Assembly (NCBI GenBank): GCA_951812615.1
Contig: CATOSU010000010.1
Span: forward strand, 124,001 to 188,000
DNA length: 64,000 nt
Origin: an uncultured Paracoccaceae bacterium
GTDB taxonomy: Bacteria > Pseudomonadota > Alphaproteobacteria > Rhodobacterales > Rhodobacteraceae
Direction of reading: 5' to 3'
Made by a program: the position numbers and the translations under genes. The notes beneath the pieces are model-generated. The model was given only the letters and a program-made list of their open reading frames with translations. It was not told the DNA's origin and did no database searches. Of the stretch, positions 25,901-34,004 are shown piece after piece; positions within the stretch are counted from its first letter, which is position 1; each line of letters opens with the position of its first letter.

Positions 25901-26296
25901 GAATGCCTGAGGATAACCGAAATAGATCAGGATGCCGTCGCCAAGGTATTGCGCAACGTGTCCGCCGTACCGCGAGACCTGTATGCCCGCAACGTCATGA
26001 TACGCCGCGATGAGTTCCCGCAGGTGTTCTGCATCGAGTTTCGTCGAAAGGCTGGCAGAGCCCACCAGGTCGCAAAAAACCACGGTCAGCTGACGTCTTT
26101 CTGCAGATTGCGACAGCCGACTCGACGCCGCCGCATCTCCACCCGCGCCCGTCTTGGAAGCTTGGGGCGCCCCGCATTCCTGACAGAACTTCGCGCCACC
26201 GGAGATCTCGAAACCGCATGCAGAACACCGCATGCCCGATTCTGAATCGCCGCGGGCTTCGCCAGTGTCTGACTGTTGTTCCAGCTTTTTCTCCAT
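22946..26296 (-). pseudogene. zinc-ribbon class III cyclase/ATPase/TPR protein with internal TAA
   Basis: Residues 22-43 form a zinc ribbon (CSACG...CQECG). The class III cyclase domain follows (about 65-245; FCDLVGS, YLGDGILIYFG, PNIAARVQ), then a P-loop ATPase (GAAGIGKSRI; Walker B LLVFEDVHW) and a TPR-like helical region. At codon 973 (23378-23380) an in-frame TAA follows RNYVT. The frame continues VGGLAQTYAALMTASVFY ... AKAQLDRLEG to 22946, giving 1116 residues if read through. A CAA to TAA change would explain it. The 972-residue product lacks only the end of the TPR region and may still work. It heads the minus-strand run into DUF917, precursor and dehydrogenase. From memory, a cyclase family (TIGR04510) co-occurs with such peptide cassettes, but I cannot say this protein belongs to it. 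Confidence 0.8.
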
Positions 26297-26357
26297 CCCG
26301 CACCCTACATTGACCCTACGCGCGTAAAATCAACACGACAAGTCTCGCGTCAGTGCT

Positions 26358-27071
26358 TCACTTGAGGTTCTCGGGGAACTTGTAGGTCAGCCTGCTTTGA
26401 GACAACCCGCAGCGCACAAGCATCTGGACATAGGCAACACCTACAAGGTTCGGATCGGTGACGACCGTTTGATATCCGTCGCTGGCAAGCCGGTCTCTGA
26501 CCTTTTCCGCCACACCGATCATCGCCGTGCATCCCAGCACGATGGCCTGTGCACTGTCCCGGGTAATGGCTTGAAGCGCCTTGAGATAGACCTTTGACAC
26601 CAGTTCGTCGTTGTCGGCGCCCGCCCGATCAATCGTCATGTCGATGGAAAGCACCGACTGGAGGTTCTCGATCTGCCCGAAAGCGCGCACATGCGTCCGG
26701 TCCAGCGCCAACAGACTGTCGCTCATCGTAACGATGGAAAACGTCTGGGCAAGCGACAAGGCCGTCAGAACCTGCGGCGCGAACCCTCCCACGACCGGGA
26801 TCCGGACAACCTCGCGCGCGGGCTCCACACCGCAATTGTCGAAATCGCTCACGAAAACCCCATCGTATTTGTCCGCTTCCTTCCGGATGAGTTCAACAAC
26901 ATGCGGCGCATTCTGATTGATCGCCCACCGGCTCTGGATAAATGGTGTTCCGCTGCTGATATTGGCAACGTCGAGTTCGAAATCCGGGGCAAGCATCGGC
27001 TTCACGAACCGATAGGCATCAACATTGTATCGATCGGTGTTGATGGGTATCACCATCAGGATCTTTTTCAT
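26358..27071 (-). CDS. aspartate/glutamate/hydantoin racemase family protein
   Basis: About 237 residues from the start MKKILMVIPINTDRY; an ATG five codons upstream (27086) is the alternative. The family's two catalytic cysteines are visible: DFDNCGVEPAREVV near residue 80 and IVLGCTAMIGV near 180, each in its usual setting. These enzymes racemise Asp, Glu, hydantoins or allantoin by two-base proton transfer. It is the first gene upstream of the cyclase in the same direction, 61 bases away. With DUF917 in the same run it could act on a hydantoin-like compound. The substrate is not readable. Confidence 0.78.
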   Translation of the reverse strand: MKKILMVIPINTDRYNVDAYRFVKPMLAPDFELDVANISSGTPFIQSRWAINQNAPHVVELIRKEADKYDGVFVSDFDNCGVEPAREVVRIPVVGGFAPQVLTALSLAQTFSIVTMSDSLLALDRTHVRAFGQIENLQSVLSIDMTIDRAGADNDELVSKVYLKALQAITRDSAQAIVLGCTAMIGVAEKVRDRLASDGYQTVVTDPNLVGVAYVQMLVRCGLSQSRLTYKFPENLK

Positions 27072-27404
27072 TGGTGTGGTTTCCATGATCTTGCCCTGGC
27101 TACGCCCCAGCGCCCTTTCTTGAACAATTGATATTCAGCCAACTATAGGTGTTAATGTCGATCCCGGTCTAGAAAATGGCCCGACACCCCCTGAATTCCA
27201 GAAACCTCCACCGCCGGGCGCTCGGCAAGGAGGGTCCGTCGTCAGGTATTTCGGGCCCGTTGGCTCACTCCGTCAGGCTGCTGAAAGTCCTCGGACGAAG
27301 GGTTGGATCAGGCGTTCAATCCGCTTGATACGCAACATAAAGCCTGCTCTGGGTACGCCTTGATGAACATGCAGCGGGTCCTTCACATTGCGAAGGGACA
27401 GCGG

Positions 27405-27538
27405 GAAGCGAACGTGCAACATCACCGCCAGGCGGATGATCTCACGGCTCGTTTTGAAACAGCGAAATGGATCCGGTTTGGTCAACCGGCGTGGCTATGA
27501 AACCGCCCTGCCCGTCTCAAGCTGGTTTTATCTGACAG
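27405..27538 (-). repeat. IS6-family end remnant, copy B
   Basis: 134 bases, partner of 15019-15152. On the minus strand a frame starting near 27485 reads MTKPDPFRCFKTSREIIRLA then VMLHVRFPLSLRNVKDPLH, the N-terminus of an IS6-family transposase, before losing similarity near 27390. The outer end is CTGTCAGATAAAACCAGC. The rest of the element is gone. In 27087-28053 this remnant and the SDR fragment are the only recognisable items. Confidence 0.7.
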
Positions 27539-27691
27539 TACCGTACCGAAAACTATCATGTGCACGACCCGGTTCGCAGTAGCGGTTCTGACGAAGGACG
27601 GCCGAAGTGCTGCCTGTTCATTTGGTGCCATGGGAGGGTTCCCCCGTGGCAGCGGCACGAACAAATGGAGTTCCGTGGTACGACTTGCGCC

Positions 27692-27930
27692 TTAGCTTGG
27701 AACATTGCCCCCGCAGACATTCAGCGTCTGGGCCACCATGTATTCCGAGTCCTCTGACGCCGGGAAAACCGCGGCGCCGGTCATATCTTCGACGACCCCG
27801 AAACGGCCATATGGCACCATTTTGTCAAACTCCTCTTTGACCCCACCAGCCTTTTTTCCCGGGTTCTCTCCGAACTGCCTGTCGACTTTCACCCACATGT
27901 CAGTGTCGACAACTCCGGGTGCGATACTGC
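27692..27930 (-). pseudogene. C-terminal remnant of a short-chain dehydrogenase (polyol dehydrogenase type)
   Basis: The minus-strand frame reads IAPGVVDTDMW ... KMVPYGRFGVVEDMTGAAVF then ASEDSEYMVAQTLNVCGGN and PS, stopping at 27692. This is the substrate-loop-to-C-terminus part of a classical SDR, similar to sorbitol/polyol dehydrogenases. The Rossmann half with TGxxxGxG and YxxxK is absent; upstream of about 27930 the frame loses similarity. It is a dead fragment of about 78 residues. Confidence 0.7.
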
Positions 27931-28053
27931 CCCCTTCAAGCAGAACTTTCCCCTGCCTGCTTCGCAGTCATTCCTCGCGCGGCAAAGGTCCGCCTGACAG
28001 CCGGTCCGGACGGTCCCGGTCTCCCGCTGCATCGAAAACGAAAGGAGACCGAC

Positions 28054-28242
28054 ATGACCAAGTACTACACCGTTACCACGCCGCGGACCGGCAAAGATGG
28101 TAAGCCCCGCTTCCACAAGGAGGTCGCCTTCCCGCAGAACGAAGGCGCCAAGTCCTTCATGACCATCCAGCACATCGCTGCGCTGTGGATGAACCGGGAA
28201 GATGCGGACTTTCCCGACCTTCAAGCGATCAGTCTCAAATAG
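28054..28242 (+). CDS. 62-residue conserved-looking small protein, function unknown
   Basis: ATG 28054 has a near-perfect AAAGGAGA ribosome site 6 bases upstream, which decides this start within a longer open frame. The product is MTKYYTVTTPRTGKDGKPRF then HKEVAFPQNEGAKSF... ending PDLQAISLK. It is soluble and basic at first, then acidic, with no signal peptide or membrane segment. I do not recognise the family; the start signal and codon use support a real gene. Confidence 0.55.
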   Translation: MTKYYTVTTPRTGKDGKPRFHKEVAFPQNEGAKSFMTIQHIAALWMNREDADFPDLQAISLK

Positions 28243-28393
28243 CTTGAGAGGCTAACAGCTGTCGCACACGATTGCTCGGGCAGGCGTCCGGTTTCTGATA
28301 TGTCGGTGGATCCCCGAAGAACCTGTCGCCGAAGCGTCCTCCCGATACCGCCAAACGGAAGATTTGGGAACCGGTCGAACAGGACCGGGCCGA

Positions 28394-29437
28394 TCAATTC
28401 CCGAAACGAGGCTCGGACGTGGCTTGGAACCGTCCCGGCGGTACTCCGATGGATTTTGCGAACGCTTTGGAGAAATCAGCAGGGTCGGAATAGCCCAGCC
28501 TTTCGGATACTTCGCAAGCCTTCGCCTCTGGATTTGTCAGCATCTCCTGTGCAAGTGTCATGGCGGCCGCGGTTTTCAGGTCGCGAAACCGGCAGCCCCT
28601 TTCCGCGAGGGCGCGCTGAAATGATCGTGGGTGAAGCTTGAACGAGCGAGCCAAATCGGACAGAGATGCAGATCCGCTGAGTATATGGTTTCGGAAAACG
28701 TCGAGCAGAACGTCGTTTGATCGCACATCGCACCGGATGTCCGGTGACACGGTCCCACTGAGATTTGTGGAGGCTACCAATGTCGCATCATCAATGTGAA
28801 CACCGGTTCGCGGTTGTGACCAGAACTTTCGTGCAAATCGCCAATCTTCGTGGACAGCGGATATCCCCTTTGCATTTGTCAGCATCAGACCCTGCGGAAT
28901 CCAACCCGGTTGGCTCATCCGAACGATTGCGACGACCATCCCGACGACGAACTGTTCGACCTGCCAAGGCAGGACGTCGGTGATCTGCCGGTTGTCGAAA
29001 CGATACCAAGCGCCGTTTCCTTCGCGGGTTAAACTGTGTGACGCATAGTTGGACTGGCTTGTGATCCACCGGCTGACCAATTTCAGCGTGCCTTCGACAC
29101 TGGGTGACACGGGCAGTTTTAGACCACAGAACCGGCCGGAGTCCGCGTCGGCCTGCGACAGCGCGGAAACATAGCCAAGGTTGTCGAAGCCTTCCGATCT
29201 GGCAGCAATCTCTTCGAACTCCCACAGCGCCAGTTCGGAAACAACCGAGTCCGGCGACTCCAATGTGCTTTCCGGCAGGCCTGATTTTGCCATGAACGTG
29301 CCTACAGGTGCGCCCGCCGCCAGCAACGGGTCGGCAATTGCTGTGACAAACGGGGCGGTCGCTAATGGCAGTTCCATGGACTTGAAATCCTCCGACTGTC
29401 GCGAAATCCCAAGGACATAATCGCGCTTTGGCAGCAT
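28394..29437 (-). CDS. AraC-family regulator with N-terminal Arabinose_bd-like domain
   Basis: 347 residues from 29437. An internal ATG at 29377 (MELPLATAPFVTAI) is a reasonable alternative that leaves more promoter space. The C-terminal HTH pair is clear: LSDLARSFKLHPRSFQRALA and ACEVSERLGYSDPADFSKAF then AKSIGVPPGRFQ. The N-terminal 220 residues fit the ArbB/OruR-type ligand domain. It is divergent from the amidohydrolase operon at 29476 with almost no spacer, so it very likely controls that operon. Confidence 0.85.
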   Translation of the reverse strand: MLPKRDYVLGISRQSEDFKSMELPLATAPFVTAIADPLLAAGAPVGTFMAKSGLPESTLESPDSVVSELALWEFEEIAARSEGFDNLGYVSALSQADADSGRFCGLKLPVSPSVEGTLKLVSRWITSQSNYASHSLTREGNGAWYRFDNRQITDVLPWQVEQFVVGMVVAIVRMSQPGWIPQGLMLTNAKGISAVHEDWRFARKFWSQPRTGVHIDDATLVASTNLSGTVSPDIRCDVRSNDVLLDVFRNHILSGSASLSDLARSFKLHPRSFQRALAERGCRFRDLKTAAAMTLAQEMLTNPEAKACEVSERLGYSDPADFSKAFAKSIGVPPGRFQATSEPRFGN

Positions 29438-29475
29438 AATTCAAGATGATTTCACTTTGGTACCAGGAGGTTCTG

Positions 29476-31020
29476 ATGAAAATCCCACAGCTTTTTTTGG
29501 CCACCGCGATCATACTCCAGACATCCGCCGCTTATGCGCAATCATCGCCCGGCATCGCTGACGAAGTTACTCTGTTCAAAAATGTTATGGTCTTTGACGG
29601 CGTGAATGACGGGTTGCGGAATGCTGACGTCCTGGTGGTTCAGAACAAGATTCACAAAATCGCCGAGGACATACCCGAAGCCGGAACCTGGGAAATTGAG
29701 GCATCGAGCCGTACAGCGACATCGATCCCGCCACTGCCCGGAATGGGCGACTACTCGGGGGGGTATACTTTCATCACCGACAGCCCGACCGGAGAGACAA
29801 AAACCGTCCAGGTCGACGTCAACGTGATCGACGGTGGCGGACGCACGCTGATGCCGGGATTGATCGATATGCATGTGCATTTGAACATGCAGTTCGTGGG
29901 GTCGGGCAACGACCGGGCCATTCAGGGTGCTCAGCTGATGACTTGGGAAGAGCTTGGAGCCCTCGCGTATCAGTCGGCTTCAGAGTACATGCCGGCCGGC
30001 GTGACGACGGTCCGTGACCTTTGCGGAACCTCGCAAGGGATACGCAAACACATCGATCTCGGAACGCTGGTCGGGCCTCGCATCTACGTGTCCGGCGCCT
30101 GTGTGAGCGCTTCATCCGGCCACGGCGACTGGCGCTGGGACCCGAATGTATTGCGCAGCCAGAAAAGCTACCTCGAGGACCTTGGCTTCACCACTCTGGC
30201 CGATGGAGCCGACGCGGTACTGAAGGCCACGCGCAACAACCTCGCAGGCGGCGCGGACTTCGTGAAGATGATGTCAGGCGGCGGCGTCACGTCGGAACGC
30301 GATCCGCTCGACTCTATCCAGGGCACACCCGAGGAACTGGCCGCGATCGTCCGAGGCACGACCGATTTCGGTACTTATGCCGCGGTTCACGCCTACACAG
30401 ACATCTCGGTTCAAAACGCTATTCGGGCGGGTGTAATGTCGATTGAGCACGGCAACCTGATGAGCGATCCGGCGACCTTCAAGATGGTCGCCGAGGCAAA
30501 TGCCTGGGTGGTGCCTGCGATGGCAGCTTTTGCAGCAGATGTCCTGGAGCATCCGTATTACGGTAACCCCAAGCTGCCTGCGTATGAGAAAACCGCACGA
30601 ATCAACAAGAACGGGGAAACCTGGGTCAAATTGGCGAATGAACACCGGATCAACATGGCGTTCGGTTCCGACTCTCTCGCCGTAACGCCTCTGGCATGGC
30701 GCCAGACCCGGGACTTTCAGATCACGCAATGGGGCCGCTCCTTCGGCAACCTGCGCGCTTTGCAGGCGATGACGTCAGACGCGGGCAAACTGCTGGCCTT
30801 GAGCGGCATCATGAATCCATATCCTGATGGCAAGCTGGGCGTGATCGAGGAAGGCGCCTATGCCGATATCATCCTGGTAGACGGCAACCCGCTCGAGGAT
30901 CTGAGAGTCGTCGGGGCGTCGGAGTCCATGTTTGGCTCTCTGCCGCGCCCAACTGCATCGGTCGATACCATCCCGCTCGTGATGAAAGACGGCGTGATCT
31001 TCAAGAACACGCTGGAGTGA
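29476..31020 (+). CDS. secreted amidohydrolase (imidazolonepropionase/Xaa-Pro dipeptidase-like)
   Basis: 514 residues from ATG 29476, which has a perfect AGGAGG five bases upstream; the ATG at 29446 lacks one. A Sec signal peptide (MKIPQLFLATAIILQTSAAYAQ) implies periplasmic location. Metal ligands of the amidohydrolase barrel are visible: GLIDMHVHL (HxH), ADFVKMMSGGG (carboxylated Lys), AAVHAYTD, SIEHGNLM and AFGSDSL. The C-terminal GVIEEGAYADIILVDGNPLED is typical of this subgroup. It leads an operon with a GYD-like protein and two outer-membrane proteins, suggesting uptake and periplasmic hydrolysis of one substrate class. The substrate is unknown. Confidence 0.88.
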   Translation: MKIPQLFLATAIILQTSAAYAQSSPGIADEVTLFKNVMVFDGVNDGLRNADVLVVQNKIHKIAEDIPEAGTWEIEASSRTATSIPPLPGMGDYSGGYTFITDSPTGETKTVQVDVNVIDGGGRTLMPGLIDMHVHLNMQFVGSGNDRAIQGAQLMTWEELGALAYQSASEYMPAGVTTVRDLCGTSQGIRKHIDLGTLVGPRIYVSGACVSASSGHGDWRWDPNVLRSQKSYLEDLGFTTLADGADAVLKATRNNLAGGADFVKMMSGGGVTSERDPLDSIQGTPEELAAIVRGTTDFGTYAAVHAYTDISVQNAIRAGVMSIEHGNLMSDPATFKMVAEANAWVVPAMAAFAADVLEHPYYGNPKLPAYEKTARINKNGETWVKLANEHRINMAFGSDSLAVTPLAWRQTRDFQITQWGRSFGNLRALQAMTSDAGKLLALSGIMNPYPDGKLGVIEEGAYADIILVDGNPLEDLRVVGASESMFGSLPRPTASVDTIPLVMKDGVIFKNTLE

Positions 31021-31077
31021 TCCCTCAGGGGGGTGAAGCTTCGGTTCCGCCCCCACTTTTGCCAAAAAGAGGAAACT

Positions 31078-31473
31078 ATGCAGAGATTTCTCGTGTTTCT
31101 GAGCCTCGCCGCGCTGCTCGCCATTTCTGCGGCGGCCGAAGAGCCGCGCAGCCGCTACTATCTTGTTATCGGCGAAGCCACGCCGGACACCTGGCAGATA
31201 TCGATAAACAACCCAACCGACCGCGAGAAGAGTATGGGCGCGGCGATGGCGGCCCTGGGCGGCGAGATGCTGTCCTATTACTGGGGCCTGGCAGACGGCA
31301 AGAACTACATCACGATCAGGCTGCCCGATGATCCGGGCATGGTCCAGGCGATGTACCTGTCGCGCCTGAGCCAGGGCGTTCTCAGGAACTACACATTCAT
31401 CGAACTGATGACGAGCCCTGACATGGTCGAGGCGCTGAAACGTGTGCCGGACTTCATGACACCGGTAGAATGA
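31078..31473 (+). CDS. exported GYD-domain-like small protein
   Basis: 131 residues from ATG 31078 (AGAGG upstream). The signal peptide is MQRFLVFLSLAALLAISAAA. The mature part, YYLVIGEATPDTWQISINNP ... GGEMLSYYWGLADGKNYITI ... AMYLSRLSQGVLRNYTFIEL, follows the alpha/beta ferredoxin-like pattern of GYD-domain proteins. It lies 57 bases after the amidohydrolase. No catalytic residues are evident; a binding or accessory role in the periplasm is inference. Confidence 0.65.
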   Translation: MQRFLVFLSLAALLAISAAAEEPRSRYYLVIGEATPDTWQISINNPTDREKSMGAAMAALGGEMLSYYWGLADGKNYITIRLPDDPGMVQAMYLSRLSQGVLRNYTFIELMTSPDMVEALKRVPDFMTPVE

Positions 31474-31598
31474 TATGAAAATCCAGCCGACAAAAGCTTC
31501 GGTTTGATGTGAAGCGGGATAGTCACGACCAAGCTGCGGGGATTGGATCATCCAGCTATGGCAGGTCCGCTCTTCCTTTATGGGTTGGAGAAAAGACT

Positions 31599-32483
31599 AT
31601 GAGAAACACCTTTGCCTGCATGACGATCTGCATCGCCCTGGCCACGCCGGTGTCGGCCCAGGTTGGTCCGAATATCGATGACCTGGCGCGGGAGTTGTCC
31701 AATCCCGGCGCAGCGAACGCCACGATGAACTTCAAGCTGGAGTACCGAACATTCGATGGTTCCTTGCCGGGTGCAGGAGCACAGGACAGCACGACACTGA
31801 CGTTTCAGCCGGTTTTTCCGTTCGTTCTGAAGAATGGAAACAACCTGATCTTCCGTCCGGCTTTCAGCTACGCCTGGGACCAACCTCGGCGAGATCCGGT
31901 ATCCGGGTCTTTCGCCGGCCTCAATTCGTGGGGCGATATCCCATACGATCTGCTCTACTCCTGGAGCCGCGATGGCTGGACCTTCGGGGCCGGTGTTGTG
32001 GGTGCAATCCCCACCGGCAGTCCAACCTCGTCGGATAACTGGTTGCTTGGTCCCAGCGCGCTGGCCGTACGCACGACGGATTGGGGTGTGTGGGGCCTGT
32101 TCCCGTTCCATAACGAGAAGATCGGCGGGAGCGGCCCCCACACCTCGGTCACCTCGCTACAATACTTCCTCTTCTACGGGCTGGGGAACGGCTGGCTGAT
32201 CGGCACCGGGCCGACCATGACCTATGACTGGAACGCGCCTTCAGGTCAGGAATGGACAGTGCCTGTGCAACTCGCGCTTTCGAAGACCACATCTATAGGG
32301 AACCGGGTCATCAAACTCAATTTCTCAGCTGAGAAGAATGTCATTCGGCCGGACGCTTTTGCCGAGGATTGGACCTATACTTTCACAGTCAGCCCGGTGA
32401 CGAAGAACCCGTTCCAGCGCAACCCACCTGCGCCACCGGTTGATGCCGTGACCCGGGCTGCCGTTTTAGCTCCGGTCCGGTGA
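31599..32483 (+). CDS. outer-membrane transporter-like beta-barrel protein
   Basis: 294 residues from ATG 31599 (GGAG 10 bases upstream). The signal peptide is MRNTFACMTICIALATPVSA. The mature sequence is rich in alternating strands: MNFKLEYRTFDG, FRPAFSYAWDQP, WTFGAGVVGAIPTGS, LQYFLFYGLGNGWLIGTGPT. An FxPVFPFVL motif matches the neuromedin-U/transporter family of periplasmic or outer-membrane proteins in catabolic operons. It ends 10 bases before the OprB-like gene. Confidence 0.7.
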   Translation: MRNTFACMTICIALATPVSAQVGPNIDDLARELSNPGAANATMNFKLEYRTFDGSLPGAGAQDSTTLTFQPVFPFVLKNGNNLIFRPAFSYAWDQPRRDPVSGSFAGLNSWGDIPYDLLYSWSRDGWTFGAGVVGAIPTGSPTSSDNWLLGPSALAVRTTDWGVWGLFPFHNEKIGGSGPHTSVTSLQYFLFYGLGNGWLIGTGPTMTYDWNAPSGQEWTVPVQLALSKTTSIGNRVIKLNFSAEKNVIRPDAFAEDWTYTFTVSPVTKNPFQRNPPAPPVDAVTRAAVLAPVR

Positions 32484-32493
32484 GGAATATGGA

Positions 32494-33759
32494 TTGAAAT
32501 ACTCTCGGTTTGACGTATTCGCTGTCACCCTCGTGGCCGCATTGGCCTGCGGTTCCGTCGTTCAGTCACAGCAAACTGATACATCGCCCCGGGCCCGACT
32601 GGAAGCGACGTCAACGTCCTCTTTGGGTGGCCCTGGTTCAGCGCAGGCACAGCTGGAAGACGACAGGCTCAGACGGCTGAATGCCTCGCGCTTACCCGGC
32701 TGGGACGCCTTTGTTGATCCGGCAGAAACGGCACGTGAGCGCCTGCACCAACAGACTGGGCTAAACCTTTCCTTCGACTATCAGGCGCTTTACCAACAAA
32801 GCACCCACAGCCTGACTGGTACAGACGACGCTGCTTCCGGTCAGGCAAGAGTAATTGGCAGCTGGGACCTGTTGAACAGGGGCGGTTCTAACACCGGAAG
32901 TCTGGTGTTCATTCTTGAAAACCGGCACCGGTTTGGTCAGCCGATTGCGCCATCGGGCCTCGCTGGCGAGATCGGGTATATCGGCTCAACCGCTGTTACG
33001 TTTACTGATACCGACACGACCCTGTCCGTCGCATACTGGGCGCAGGCGCTGGCCGGTGGCCGCGCAGGCTTTGTGGCGGGGCGGATCGATCCGGGCGATT
33101 ACAGCGATATCCTGGGGTACGTGAACCCTCGCACCACTTTTTCGAACTTCTCGATTTTGTTTAGCCCTGTGCTCCCGATCCCTGATCCGGGATTCGGGGT
33201 CGCTGGCGGAGCCTTCCTGACGGACCAGGTCTATGCCCTTGGAGTCGTCAGCGACGCGAATGGGTCACTTACCGATTTGGAGTGGTTTCCTGGCGGCGCG
33301 GAGTTCTACACTTACGCAGAACTCGGATGGACACCCGCGCGAAAAAAGAGATATCTCACAAATGTTCATCTGGGCCTTTTTCACGTAGACGAGCGAACGG
33401 ACGCGGGCGTTCCATCTGCAAAGGGTGTCACCGTTTCGGCGAACCATACATTTGAAAACGATCTGATGGTGTTCGGCCGATTGGGGTGGTCTGAAGGGAC
33501 CGCATCAATCGCCAGTCGAGCGATCAATGCAGGATTGATGTGGAGGCCTGGGCTATACGACGACCTTTTTGGCCTTGGTGTTACAGTGGCAGATCCATCA
33601 GATGCGTCACTGGAGAGGCAATCAACCGTCGAGGCCTTCTACCGCCTGGATGTTTCGGACAATGTCGCGCTAACCGCAGACATTCAGTACCTCCACAATC
33701 CTGGGTTCAACTCAACCGATCCTTTGGTTCTGGGGCTAAGGCTCAGGCTCAACCTCTGA
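32494..33759 (+). CDS. OprB-family carbohydrate-selective porin
   Basis: 421 residues from a TTG at 32494 with GAGGAA upstream; no ATG fits. The signal peptide is KYSRFDVFAVTLVAALACGS. The mature protein shows OprB-type strands: GLNLSFDYQALYQQST, GSLVFILENRHRFG, GRIDPGDYSDILGYVNPRTTF, a long YAELGWTP segment, and a C-terminal NPLVLGLRLRLNL-like strand ending in hydrophobic Leu. Porins of this family pass sugars or other small polar solutes. Last gene of the amidohydrolase operon; 33760-34004 after it holds no gene. Confidence 0.8.
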   Translation: MKYSRFDVFAVTLVAALACGSVVQSQQTDTSPRARLEATSTSSLGGPGSAQAQLEDDRLRRLNASRLPGWDAFVDPAETARERLHQQTGLNLSFDYQALYQQSTHSLTGTDDAASGQARVIGSWDLLNRGGSNTGSLVFILENRHRFGQPIAPSGLAGEIGYIGSTAVTFTDTDTTLSVAYWAQALAGGRAGFVAGRIDPGDYSDILGYVNPRTTFSNFSILFSPVLPIPDPGFGVAGGAFLTDQVYALGVVSDANGSLTDLEWFPGGAEFYTYAELGWTPARKKRYLTNVHLGLFHVDERTDAGVPSAKGVTVSANHTFENDLMVFGRLGWSEGTASIASRAINAGLMWRPGLYDDLFGLGVTVADPSDASLERQSTVEAFYRLDVSDNVALTADIQYLHNPGFNSTDPLVLGLRLRLNL

Positions 33760-34004
33760 TTGGCGGTACATTCAGATACGGTTACTCATCCGGCCGCTGC
33801 GAAGGTCTGCTTGCCGCTTTTCGCAATGGATGCCGCAGTTTTGACCAATGAGCTCGCAGCCGCCTTAGGTCAATCCCCTACCCCCACAAGCCGGTTTCCT
33901 CTGACGGTTCCCATGACCGTGCTCGACGCAGAAATCGCCGATGCGGTGAGCGCCAACGCGTGCTTCCATCCGAGCTCGCAGCTTTCAGGTCTCGCAACCT
34001 GCGA

